A DNA stretch of 64,000 nucleotides from Agrobacterium rosae. Its GTDB lineage: Bacteria; Pseudomonadota; Alphaproteobacteria; Rhizobiales; Rhizobiaceae. Positions 6,555 through 14,050 of the stretch are shown in pieces (position 1 is the stretch's first letter; the number at the start of each line of letters is the position of its first letter). Location: the NCBI RefSeq assembly GCF_002915175.1, contig NZ_NXEJ01000001.1, positions 440,404 through 504,403 of the forward strand, read 5' to 3'. The notes under the pieces were generated by a model. That model saw only the letters and a list, made by a program, of their open reading frames with translations, searched no databases and was not told the origin of the DNA. The translations under genes and the position numbers were made by a program.

Positions 6555-7666
6555 TGGGTGAGTTTAAGAAGGGTGATTTCGTTCGCAGAACTAGCGGTAG
6601 CTCGCTTCATACGAGCGCTGGTAATCATGAATCTGGCTTTGTTGGTCAGGTTTCAGATTTGAAGTTTCGCGGCGGCACCAACGACATAATTTTCACGAAT
6701 GGTCACGAGGGTATCGCGCAGAATTACGAACCTTGGCAGCCGCGCGTCGGCGAGCGGGTGCGGGTCACGATTGATGCAAATAATCAGTGGGCTGGTGTTG
6801 AAGAGGTCACTGAAATCCGCAATTTCATATTTATTGTCTCGATGAAAACAGGTCAGTTCGCTGGCAAGCCAGGCGGATTCTACGTCCGAGACCTCGAACC
6901 ATTCCTCTCCACCACCGCCACACCAGAACAGCCCGCCACCCTAAAGATCAAGGCAGGCAAGTTCTACAAGACGCGCGATGGCCGTAAGGTCGGGCCGATG
7001 GCGGCTTGGCCTGATGAACAGGATTGCTTCAAGTCTTCTGACCTACTCTGCGGGGGTCTGTGGAAAACAGACGGCGGCTCTTATTTTAAGGGCGCAAGCG
7101 ACAGTCCAGACCTCATCGCCGAATGGATCGACGAGCCTGCCGCCAAGGCGAAAGCCAGCAACGACAACGCGCAGCCGAAGTTCAAGGTTGGTGATCGGGT
7201 CGATGTGACTGGAAATCGGCCGTACTTGATAAGCAAAATCGGTCAATCCGGAATTGTAGAGATCGTGCACGGCGTCGGGGAGTATACGGTTAAGCTCGAC
7301 AACAGCGGCTCGTTTTCTTTCATTGACGCCGAGTTGACGTTGGCAGCCACACCCACCACCACCACCATCGTCGCCCTCATCGAAAACGGCCAGCCCAAGC
7401 CATCCTCAACGCCGCATGTCCACACTTCCACCGGCGCAGCCGAGAAGGAAGCCAAGCACCTCGCCGCAAAACACAAAGGCCAGCAGTTCGGCGTGTTCAC
7501 TTTGACCACGACGCACGAGGAAGCCACGACGGTCTATGACCACAAGTGGCAGAACCTTGCGGTTCTGGGCCTCAAGATAGACGCCATCAAGGAATTGCGC
7601 AGCATCACCGGCATGGGCCTGAAGTCTGCCAAGGATGCAGTCGAGTACTTCCTCGACGCAGCCTAA
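6554..7666 (+). CDS. SH3/KOW-like repeat protein with a ribosomal L7/L12 C-terminal-like domain
   Basis: 370 aa. At least three short beta units start with K(V)GD-type motifs (FKKGDFVRRT, PRVGERVRVT, FKVGDRVDVTG), each followed by strands, which resembles SH3 or KOW domains. The last ~35 residues (KIDAIKELRSITGMGLKSAK...) closely match the alpha-alpha turn of the L7/L12 C-terminal domain, whose consensus runs K..vIK.vRe.TgLGLkeAKdlVe. In ribosomes this domain recruits translation factors. Here it may bind the same factors or simply be a reused fold. It starts at the ATG overlapping the previous TGA. Confidence 0.7.
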   Translation: MGEFKKGDFVRRTSGSSLHTSAGNHESGFVGQVSDLKFRGGTNDIIFTNGHEGIAQNYEPWQPRVGERVRVTIDANNQWAGVEEVTEIRNFIFIVSMKTGQFAGKPGGFYVRDLEPFLSTTATPEQPATLKIKAGKFYKTRDGRKVGPMAAWPDEQDCFKSSDLLCGGLWKTDGGSYFKGASDSPDLIAEWIDEPAAKAKASNDNAQPKFKVGDRVDVTGNRPYLISKIGQSGIVEIVHGVGEYTVKLDNSGSFSFIDAELTLAATPTTTTIVALIENGQPKPSSTPHVHTSTGAAEKEAKHLAAKHKGQQFGVFTLTTTHEEATTVYDHKWQNLAVLGLKIDAIKELRSITGMGLKSAKDAVEYFLDAA

Positions 7667-7674
7667 CCACCAAA

Positions 7675-7697
7675 GCGGCTGGCCACCAACCAGCCGC
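7675..7697 (+). promoter_or_regulatory. leader hairpin with CCACCAA loop
   Basis: GCGGCTGG-CCACCAA-CCAGCCGC, a perfect 8-bp stem between the stop at 7666 and the CACCACAACGAGGAGAC leader of the next gene. It has no U-tract, so it does not look like a standard terminator. Confidence 0.6.
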
Positions 7698-7722
7698 ACT
7701 TCACCACAACGAGGAGACAACC

Positions 7723-7917
7723 ATGAGACAGGCGCACCTTGCGCATCAGACCGGGCTTACGCGCACCGGCAAAATCAACATGCTCAATCGAAAGCCTTAC
7801 CGCACCGCTGCGCAGAAGGCCGAAGCCAAGCGCACGGCGCGCAAGTTCGAAGGCACGTGGGTGAGTGGCTCGCCTGTGAGCTATCATCGTGCGGTCAAGG
7901 GGAGGGCGGAGGGATGA
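7723..7917 (+). CDS. small basic hypothetical protein
   Basis: 64 aa, Lys/Arg-rich, with a helical Ala/Lys stretch in the middle (YRTAAQKAEAKRTARKFEG). It starts behind GAGGAGACAACC. Possibly a nucleic-acid binder, from composition only. Confidence 0.55.
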   Translation: MRQAHLAHQTGLTRTGKINMLNRKPYRTAAQKAEAKRTARKFEGTWVSGSPVSYHRAVKGRAEG

Positions 7918-8153
7918 CCTCTCCCAACCCCCAATCCCCTTGGTACACCGAATCCACCACGCCACCCATCGATTACGTGCCGGTCACACCAACGCCGCGC
8001 AAGTACGTCCGTCGCGGATTAAAGCGCGGTGCATTAGCCGCCCTCACAGCGGTAGTGGCAATCGGCCTCATCATGCTGTTCCCGTTGGCGATCGTGGCAA
8101 TCGCCGTACTCGGCGGATTCTGGTGGCTGTTTTGCATCCTCTACGCTCGCTGA
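7914..8153 (+). CDS. small membrane protein
   Basis: 79 aa. A Pro/Thr-rich N-terminal half is followed by basic KYVRRGLKRG and a long hydrophobic C-terminal half that could form one or two membrane segments. It overlaps the previous gene by 4 bp. Function unknown. Confidence 0.6.
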   Translation: MTSPNPQSPWYTESTTPPIDYVPVTPTPRKYVRRGLKRGALAALTAVVAIGLIMLFPLAIVAIAVLGGFWWLFCILYAR

Positions 8154-8230
8154 TCGCAAACTGGCAGTGGCTGATCGTCTTTGCAGCTGCTGCCTACATC
8201 GCAGCAATCATTTTCACCACGCACCACTGA
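8123..8230 (+). CDS. possible tiny membrane peptide
   Basis: 35 aa from a GTG start in another frame, overlapping the end of the previous gene. It contains one hydrophobic helix (WLIVFAAAAYIAAIIF). The start codon and weak ribosome site make this tentative. The next gene begins 9 bp after its stop, which supports it as part of the operon. Confidence 0.35.
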   Translation: MAVLHPLRSLIANWQWLIVFAAAAYIAAIIFTTHH

Positions 8231-8239
8231 GGAGGCCTT

Positions 8240-9061
8240 ATGGCTATCAAATGGGATGAACTGAAGGACACTTCGGACACTGATCCGCCGATCACCACGC
8301 TGTATGGCGGCGCAAAGCTAGGCAAGACGACATTGGCGTCTGAATGGCCGGCTCCATACTATTGCCGCACCGGCGAAGGCGAGAGACAGAGCGCAGGCGC
8401 GCCAATGAAGTCTTTCGGCGTTTCAGAGACCTACGAAGATGTCGTCGACCAAATCACCTACATCCTGGAGGCCGAACACGATCGGCGCACGTTCGTTCTC
8501 GATGCCCTCGATGGCATGGAAGTTTTCGTCAATGCCGAGGCCTGCGCCAGAAACGGTTGGGCCGACATCGAAGAGCCAGGATTCGGCAGGGGGTACGCGG
8601 CGGCCCACTCGGTCTGGCTGGAATTTATCAAGCTTCTGCTGAAGCTGAAAAAGGCCGGATACTACGTCGTACTCATCTCGCACGTGAAGGCAAAGACGGT
8701 ACCGGGCGTGACGACCGACAGCTACCCTCGCTACATGCTCAACCTGCGCGATGACGCGGGTAGCGCGATCTGCGATGCCTCCGACCTTATTGGCTTCCTG
8801 CATCAGCGCGTGTCGATCGCCAAGGAAGATCTTGGCTTCAAGAAAACTGCGAAACGCGGGCAGGGCGGCGGCGAGGTCAACATCGCTGTGCAGGAACGGC
8901 CAGGCTTCATCGCTGGCAACCGGTACCAGATTGCTAAGCCCATTCTCGAATACAAACAGGGGCAAGGTTTTGCGGCGCTGAACGCGTACTTCCCTCCGCA
9001 GCCAGATGTCGTCACCGCTCAGATTGCCGACGAGCCTGATGAACAAGAGGTGGCGGCATGA
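8240..9061 (+). CDS. Sak4-like RecA-fold ATPase (AAA_24), phage recombination
   Basis: 273 aa. Walker A is GGAKLGKTT (residues 23-31) and Walker B is RTFVLDALDG. These features and the length fit the phage AAA_24/Sak4 family, RecA-related ATPases that assist single-strand annealing. The next large gene encodes a DUF669 protein, a common partner of Sak4-type ATPases and probably a single-strand binder. The ribosome site is GAGGAGG. The protein ends in EVAA, one of several AA-ending proteins here. Confidence 0.8.
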   Translation: MAIKWDELKDTSDTDPPITTLYGGAKLGKTTLASEWPAPYYCRTGEGERQSAGAPMKSFGVSETYEDVVDQITYILEAEHDRRTFVLDALDGMEVFVNAEACARNGWADIEEPGFGRGYAAAHSVWLEFIKLLLKLKKAGYYVVLISHVKAKTVPGVTTDSYPRYMLNLRDDAGSAICDASDLIGFLHQRVSIAKEDLGFKKTAKRGQGGGEVNIAVQERPGFIAGNRYQIAKPILEYKQGQGFAALNAYFPPQPDVVTAQIADEPDEQEVAA

Positions 9062-9216
9062 ACTGGCCTCAGATCACTTGGATCGCTCTCGCCGCTGCAG
9101 GCGTAGCAATTAGCGCAGTAAAGCACGGTGAGAGCCGTGGGTCATACAGTGTTTGGCAAACCTTAATCGGCACGGGCATCGGCGCTGGCCTATTGTATGC
9201 GGGAGGTTTCTTTTGA
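9058..9216 (+). CDS. small membrane protein
   Basis: 52 aa, starting at an ATG that overlaps the previous stop. Two hydrophobic stretches (ITWIALAAAGVAISAV and LIGTGIGAGLLYAGGFF) are separated by a short polar linker, suggesting a two-helix hairpin. Function unknown. Confidence 0.55.
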   Translation: MNWPQITWIALAAAGVAISAVKHGESRGSYSVWQTLIGTGIGAGLLYAGGFF

Positions 9217-9218
9217 CC

Positions 9219-9368
9219 ATGTTCCGCGGCGAATCGTGGTTTGCGTGGCATCCGGTAAAAGCACGCACACGCTCAGGCCAGCTGATTTGGGTCTGGCTCA
9301 CACATGTCTGGCGCGATCAGGAATCGACGCAATTCGGTAGCGGGCCTTTCCGCTATTACCTTCGCTAA
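9219..9368 (+). CDS. small hypothetical protein
   Basis: 49 aa, Trp- and Arg-rich, starting 3 bp after the previous stop. A TTG two codons upstream is an alternative start. No family recognised. The short coding frame continues to the stop just before the CACCACACCACAAGGAGAC leader of the next gene. Confidence 0.5.
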   Translation: MFRGESWFAWHPVKARTRSGQLIWVWLTHVWRDQESTQFGSGPFRYYLR

Positions 9369-9393
9369 CCACCACACCACAAGGAGACTACGC

Positions 9394-9969
9394 ATGGCCA
9401 AGATTGGCATCAGAGTTGAAGCGACCGAAGAGAACACGCAGCAGCGCGATTTTACGAACCTGCCGAACGGCGATTACCAGCTGGAAATCAGCGGTTCAGA
9501 AATCAAGGAGAAGAACGAAGGCACTCGCGATCACGCGATCAACCTCAGCGTCTCGATCGACGTGCTGGCGCCGGAAGAGTTGAAGGGCCGCAAGATCTTC
9601 AACAACTACAATCTCCAGCATCCGAATCCCCAGACCCAGGAAATCGGACAGCGCCAGTTTGCCTGCCTTCTGCGCGCGCTCGGCCTTACAGAGGCACCAG
9701 AAGATTCCGATGAATTGCACTTCATCTCATTCTTCGCCCGCATCGGCATGGGCAAGGACAGCAAGGATAAGAACGCCGACGGCACGCCGAAGTACGCCGC
9801 TCGCAACGAGCTGAAGAAGTACTACTACCCTGATGAAGGCAACCTGCCTGAGCCAAAAGTCGAAGCCGCCCCAGCCGCAGCCAACGACAACCGCCGCACT
9901 GCCGCCAGCAACGACAACAAGCCTGCCTCCGCAGCTGCCGGTACGACACGCCGACCCTGGGGCAAGTAA
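9394..9969 (+). CDS. DUF669 family phage protein, probable single-strand DNA binder
   Basis: 191 aa. Residues about 18-150 match the DUF669 pattern: F.nLP.GdYqleI.gseiKe, then lsvsidVL.PeelKGRkifnnynL and a trailing charged part. DUF669 proteins accompany phage annealing or replication genes and are thought to act as SSB-like partners. The C-terminal tail is low in complexity with two ANDN motifs. It lies next to the Sak4-like ATPase and starts behind CAAGGAGACTACGC. Confidence 0.75.
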   Translation: MAKIGIRVEATEENTQQRDFTNLPNGDYQLEISGSEIKEKNEGTRDHAINLSVSIDVLAPEELKGRKIFNNYNLQHPNPQTQEIGQRQFACLLRALGLTEAPEDSDELHFISFFARIGMGKDSKDKNADGTPKYAARNELKKYYYPDEGNLPEPKVEAAPAAANDNRRTAASNDNKPASAAAGTTRRPWGK

Positions 9970-10026
9970 CCACACCACTGCGGGCTGTGACCAGCGGCCC
10001 GCTACTTCACCACAAGAGGAGACACC

Positions 10027-10266
10027 ATGAGCACTTTTGAAAAACTGAAAGGCATCATCGTCGAAAACTTCGGCGTCGATGCGGATCGAATCACGCCGGA
10101 GGCCAGCCTTGTCGACGATCTCGGGCTAGACAGCCTCGACGAAGTCGAGCTGGCGATTGAAATCGAGAACGATTTTGAGATTGAAGTCAGCGACGAGCAG
10201 ATTGAGGCCAGCTTCACTCTCGGCGACCTCGTGAAGGTTATCGATACGCAGTTGGGGGCGAAGTGA
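10027..10266 (+). CDS. acyl carrier protein
   Basis: 79 aa, the usual ACP length. The phosphopantetheine attachment motif GLDSLDEVEL is intact (Ser36). Helices I-III and the acidic surface read like a bacterial AcpP. In cells ACP carries acyl chains for fatty acid and lipid A synthesis. It is unusual in a phage early operon, with no fatty-acid gene nearby. It may modify host lipid synthesis, serve as a carrier for base or tRNA chemistry, or act through protein contacts. The family call is secure; the role here is unknown. The start is behind CACCACAAGAGGAGACACC. Confidence 0.92.
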   Translation: MSTFEKLKGIIVENFGVDADRITPEASLVDDLGLDSLDEVELAIEIENDFEIEVSDEQIEASFTLGDLVKVIDTQLGAK

Positions 10267-10796
10267 TGCTCGATTTAATGATCGATATAGAAACGCTTGG
10301 CACTGCGCCAGGAAGCGTCATCCTGAGCGTCGGCGCTGTGACTTTCAATGCCGAGACAGGAGAGTTTGGCGAAGGATTCTATGCTGCGGTTGAGCCTCAG
10401 TCTGCAGTCGACATGGGTTTGACGATTGATGTTTCCACCCTGAAATGGTGGATGGAGTAGTCGGAGGATGCGCGAAAGGCGGCATTCTCTGGCGATCAGC
10501 ATCTATCGAAGGTGCTGTTTGATCTGCACCAGTTCGTCCAATCGGTGGAGGCCAGCCGAGTTTGGGCTAAGCCGCCATCCTTTGATCTTGTCCTGTTGGA
10601 GTCCGCATATCGAGCGTGCGCTATCAGCATCCCGTGGCATTATAAGACGCCACGGGACTGCCGCACCTTGTTCGATCTGACGGGCGCAACGCAGCCTGAC
10701 GTCGGAACAGCACACAACGCCCTTGATGATGCGAAGTCGCAGGCTCTCGGCGTTGTTAATGCTTACCGCATCATCAAAGCATGGAAGGAAGCGTGA
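10266..10796 (+). pseudogene. phage 3'-5' exonuclease (Rv2179c/DUF5051-like) interrupted by an amber codon
   Basis: The frame encodes a DEDD-type exonuclease of 176 codons. N-terminal DIETLG holds the first acidic pair (D7, E9), followed by VILSVGAVTFN and TLKWWM. FDLVLLESAY and HNALDDAK in the second half supply the other acidic residues. A TAG at 10458-10460 interrupts the frame after WWME, followed by SEDARKAA. Relatives often have Gln here (WWm.Qs.eAR), so a single CAG-to-TAG change is likely. Everything downstream stays open, so this is a recent nonsense mutation, a suppressible amber or a sequencing error. Confidence 0.75.
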
Positions 10797-10797
10797 C

Positions 10798-11184
10798 ATG
10801 GGTGACAGAAACTACAAATGGTATGTCGCAGGGAGCGTCGATGCTGAAATATTCACAAGCCAAAGCGACACGCGCGAAGATGCGCTGGCGCAGGCAAAAT
10901 CAGAATACGGCGACGATCCGTTCGTCCTGATAGAAGCTGATAAGTCAGTCGTGAAGCCAAATTTCGACGCGGACAATATCGTCTCTGAAATCATCGAAGA
11001 ACTGGCTGAGAATAACTATGATTGCTGGGGTGACGATGGTGATGAAGGAGCGTGGGGCGACACCTCTTCGCTGGAGCGCGCGATAGAAAAGGCTGTCGCG
11101 GATTGGTTGACCGATGTTCCGCCAAAAACATTTTGCGTTGATCACTTCCGCAACACGGAATTCTTCAACGGCGCAACGGCCTAA
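10798..11184 (+). CDS. hypothetical acidic protein
   Basis: 128 aa, strongly acidic, with DCWGDDGDEGAWGD in the centre. The N-terminal KWYVAGSVDAEIFTSQSDT looks like strands. No family recognised. It starts 1 bp after the exonuclease stop. Confidence 0.6.
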   Translation: MGDRNYKWYVAGSVDAEIFTSQSDTREDALAQAKSEYGDDPFVLIEADKSVVKPNFDADNIVSEIIEELAENNYDCWGDDGDEGAWGDTSSLERAIEKAVADWLTDVPPKTFCVDHFRNTEFFNGATA

Positions 11185-11192
11185 CACCACCC

Positions 11193-11217
11193 TGCCTGCC
11201 GCTCACCACGGCAGGCA
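11193..11217 (+). promoter_or_regulatory. leader hairpin with CTCACCA loop
   Basis: TGCCTGCCG-CTCACCA-CGGCAGGCA, a perfect 9-bp stem in the gap before dnaN, followed by CACCACCACACATAACCGAGGAGAC. It has no U-tract. Confidence 0.6.
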
Positions 11218-11244
11218 CCACCACACATAACCGAGGAGACACCC

Positions 11245-12297
11245 ATGCACCTTGTCATCCACAAGGAAGACCTGACGCGTGCGCTTGCTGCCACGACGAA
11301 GGTAGTCGAGAGCAGAGTTAGCATTCCCATCCTGTCGAGCGTTCAGCTCGCAGCAGCTGGCGACGGTCTCGCCATCACGGCCACCGACCTCGACATCATT
11401 GCTACCGCAGGCGTACCAGCCGAGGTCATCAAGCCAGGCAACATCTGCGTCAGCGCCAAGCTGCTCAACGACATCGCTCGAAAGGCAACCGGCGACATCA
11501 CAATGACGCTCGACGACGACAAGCTTCTGGTGAAGTCTGGGCGTTCGCGATTCTCTCTCGCCACGTTGTCAGCAGAAGACTTTCCGACGCTCGGCGACGA
11601 CAAGTTTGATGCTGAATTCGAGATCGATCTGGCTGCACTATTTGCGCCGGTGTCGTTTGCGATTTCCAGCGAAGAGGCGCGCTATTACCTTCAGGGCGTA
11701 TTCTTCAAGGGCGGCAAATCCGAAGCTGTCGCGACCGATGGCCACCGTCTCGGCCGTCACTATGGCCCAGAGCTGCCAGCCTTCGAAGGCGTCATCGTTC
11801 CGCGCAAGACCGTCGGCCTACTGCCAAAGGGCAAAGTTCAGGTAGCAGTCAGTCCGCAGAAAATTCGCATCGTGTCGGACGACGTGCGCATCACATCAAA
11901 GCTGATCGATGGCACGTTTCCTGACTACGAGCGCGTTATCCCCAAGAACAACGAACGCGTTGTGATCGTTGACCGCGACGCGCTGATGAAGGCGTCCGAT
12001 CGCGTGTCGACGGTTTCCTTTGAAAAGGGACGCGCCGTGAAGTTCAGCATCGCGCCCGGTAGCATTGCACTTGCCGTGGCCGCTGGCGAGGCATCGGCGA
12101 ATGACGAAGTCGAGGCAGAATACAGCGGCGAACCGATGGATATCGGTTTCAACGCCGCCTATGTCCGCGACGTGCTGAACGTGTTGCCGTCTGGGCCGGT
12201 CAAGCTGGCCTTGCAGGATGGCGGCACGCCGGGGCTGATCACGTCCGATGGCTTTGAGGGGCTTACGCTCGTTTGCATGCCTATGAGGGTGAGCTGA
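11245..12297 (+). CDS. dnaN: phage-encoded DNA polymerase III beta subunit (sliding clamp)
   Basis: 350 aa, slightly shorter than chromosomal DnaN (about 370). The three clamp domains can be followed: domain I with RVSIPILSSVQLAA, the central ATDGHRLG motif, KLIDGTFPDYERVIP in the domain II-III region, and the C-terminal VCMPMRVS. The clamp tethers DNA polymerase and repair proteins to DNA. No DNA polymerase gene is seen in this prophage, so the clamp probably recruits or redirects the host polymerase. It starts behind the hairpin leader and overlaps the next gene. Confidence 0.93.
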   Translation: MHLVIHKEDLTRALAATTKVVESRVSIPILSSVQLAAAGDGLAITATDLDIIATAGVPAEVIKPGNICVSAKLLNDIARKATGDITMTLDDDKLLVKSGRSRFSLATLSAEDFPTLGDDKFDAEFEIDLAALFAPVSFAISSEEARYYLQGVFFKGGKSEAVATDGHRLGRHYGPELPAFEGVIVPRKTVGLLPKGKVQVAVSPQKIRIVSDDVRITSKLIDGTFPDYERVIPKNNERVVIVDRDALMKASDRVSTVSFEKGRAVKFSIAPGSIALAVAAGEASANDEVEAEYSGEPMDIGFNAAYVRDVLNVLPSGPVKLALQDGGTPGLITSDGFEGLTLVCMPMRVS

Positions 12298-12584
12298 TGG
12301 CCAAGTTCATGGTGAATTACACTTTCAGCGGTCGCGGTTGCGAGACGGTCGAGGCGGACACTCAAGAGGCTGCGGAAGCATTGGTTGAAGCGAAAATCAA
12401 CCGTGACGACTACGAGCCAGATGCCGACGAGCTAGAGGTGGTCGACGTCAGTCTCTCTGAACTGCACCCCGTCACTCGCGATGGCAAAGAAATCTGGACC
12501 ACATACATCAAGGCGAGTGATCAGCGCGGCCACCAGGCAGTCCTTTCGTCATCGCCACTATTTGCTTCTGGGATGGGGTCATAA
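12297..12584 (+). CDS. hypothetical protein
   Basis: 95 aa, starting at an ATG overlapping the dnaN stop. The first 60 residues (MVNYTFSGRGCETVEADTQE... then EVVDVSL) look like a small alpha/beta domain of the type seen in phage DpnD/PcfM-like proteins. That resemblance is weak. It overlaps the next start by 1 bp. Confidence 0.55.
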   Translation: MAKFMVNYTFSGRGCETVEADTQEAAEALVEAKINRDDYEPDADELEVVDVSLSELHPVTRDGKEIWTTYIKASDQRGHQAVLSSSPLFASGMGS

Positions 12585-13513
12585 TGGCCCCACTACCCAA
12601 GCCAGAATCCAGCACAGTCAGAGCCATCTACGCCGCATATGAAGCCGCAGCCTCGTCATGGGATAGCCTCGGCATATCCGTCGGCGAGGCCAACAATCCA
12701 TGTGATCGCGCGCTTTGGTACGCCTTCCGATGGGCCTCGCCGCTTGAAAAACACCACGGTCGTCAGCTTCGATTGTTCGAAACCGGCAACATCGAGGAAG
12801 ACCGGCTCGTTGCCGACCTGGAGCGCATTGGCGTCGATGTCTACGGGCAGCAGGACAAGATCAGGCTGGTGCAGGGCCACGTGCGCGGCAAGTGCGATGG
12901 CAAAGCCATTGGCGTCGTTGAGGCACCGAAGACTGAGCACCTGCTTGAGTTCAAGTCCAGCAATGCGAAGGGCATGAAGGAGATCGTCAAGAAGGGCTGC
13001 AAGGAAGCCAAGCCGCTCCACTACGGTCAGTGCCAGCTCGGAATGCATGCCTTCGGGCTGTCGCGCTGCTTATACCTCGTCAGCTGCAAGGACGACGACA
13101 GTCTCTACGCCGAGCGCATCGAACACGATCCGGAGTTCTGCCTGCGCCTGCTCGCGCGGTTAGAGCGCGTCATCAATTCGCCGGAACCGCCGTCACGCAT
13201 CAACGATGCGCCAGACTGGTTCGAGTGCATGTTTTGCAAGCACAAGCCTGTCTGCAAGGAGAACGCTTGGCCACGCGTAACATGCCGTTCCTGCATCCAC
13301 TCCTCTCCAGAGATGGGCGGCGATGGTCACTGGTCATGCGCACGATGGGCTAAGCCGATTTCGTTCGACGAGCAGAAGGAAGGCTGCCCTACGCATCTCA
13401 CGATCCCGGCTCTCGTGCCTGGCGAACAGACGGACTTCTCGGAAGAGGACGAGACAATCACTTACGTGCTGCGGGATGGCACAATTTACGTCGACGGCGC
13501 AACCCACGCCTGA
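12584..13513 (+). CDS. PD-(D/E)XK nuclease with a probable Fe-S cluster (Cas4/AddB-like)
   Basis: 309 aa. The nuclease core has GHVRGKCDG, supplying the Asp, and HLLEFKSSN, the E-x-K motif. A Cys early in the protein (NPCDRALWY) and a later CMFCKHKPVC group match the pattern that binds a 4Fe-4S cluster in Cas4 and AddB. A further Cys-rich C-terminal stretch (CRSCIHSS, HWSCARW, GCPTH) may form a zinc site. It probably acts as an early exonuclease for recombination or end processing beside the Sak4/DUF669 pair. Confidence 0.75.
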   Translation: MAPLPKPESSTVRAIYAAYEAAASSWDSLGISVGEANNPCDRALWYAFRWASPLEKHHGRQLRLFETGNIEEDRLVADLERIGVDVYGQQDKIRLVQGHVRGKCDGKAIGVVEAPKTEHLLEFKSSNAKGMKEIVKKGCKEAKPLHYGQCQLGMHAFGLSRCLYLVSCKDDDSLYAERIEHDPEFCLRLLARLERVINSPEPPSRINDAPDWFECMFCKHKPVCKENAWPRVTCRSCIHSSPEMGGDGHWSCARWAKPISFDEQKEGCPTHLTIPALVPGEQTDFSEEDETITYVLRDGTIYVDGATHA

Positions 13514-13534
13514 CCACACCACAAGGAGACCAGT

Positions 13535-14050
13535 ATGCCACCCATTGCGGCGAACGATAATCACCCGCGACCAGACGGATTCGACGCTGCATTGGAAAAG
13601 CAGCTGCCGGTCCTGCGTCGCTACGCCAGACGACTTGCTAAGACCAACGATGCCGCCGAGGAGCTTCTGCATGAGGCTGTCGCAGATATCCTGCGCCGCG
13701 CTCACACCTGCCGAATGGAGACATTCAAGACGTGGTCGAACTGGGCAGTCTACGGCGCCTACTCGACGCTGGCTAAGGCCCGCATTACTCAAAAGCGCAC
13801 CGCTAACGTCGTCAGTACATCCGCCTTCAGCGAACTGCCAGGCAGCGCAAAATCCAGCCAACATGAAAGCGCGGAGCTGTCCTCTGTCCTAGGACTGCTG
13901 AAAGGCAGGGAAGGCGACATGACGTTGCGCGTCGCCATGGGTGAAACTCTTGAAGAGATCGGCCGCGACTATGGTCTGGGGCGAGAACGCGTTCGGCAGT
14001 TGGTTGAGCGTGAGCGGGCGAGGGTGTCGGCGTTGTTGGAGGCGGGTTGA
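13535..14050 (+). CDS. sigma-factor-like transcription regulator
   Basis: 171 aa. Residues about 20-80 read like a sigma region 2 (LRRYARRLAKTNDAAEELLHEA). Residues about 130-165 form a region-4-like HTH (MGETLEEIGRDYGLGRERVRQLVERE). ECF-type factors have this size and layout. It could direct RNA polymerase to phage promoters, or be a phage regulator of the same fold. The N-terminus has AANDN. The start follows CACCACAAGGAGACCAGT. Confidence 0.65.
   Translation: MPPIAANDNHPRPDGFDAALEKQLPVLRRYARRLAKTNDAAEELLHEAVADILRRAHTCRMETFKTWSNWAVYGAYSTLAKARITQKRTANVVSTSAFSELPGSAKSSQHESAELSSVLGLLKGREGDMTLRVAMGETLEEIGRDYGLGRERVRQLVERERARVSALLEAG

Noticed and set aside
13334..13864. 176-codon antisense frame over the nuclease and sigma-like genes
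   Set aside because: Both sense genes are motif-supported; the antisense product has no recognisable features.
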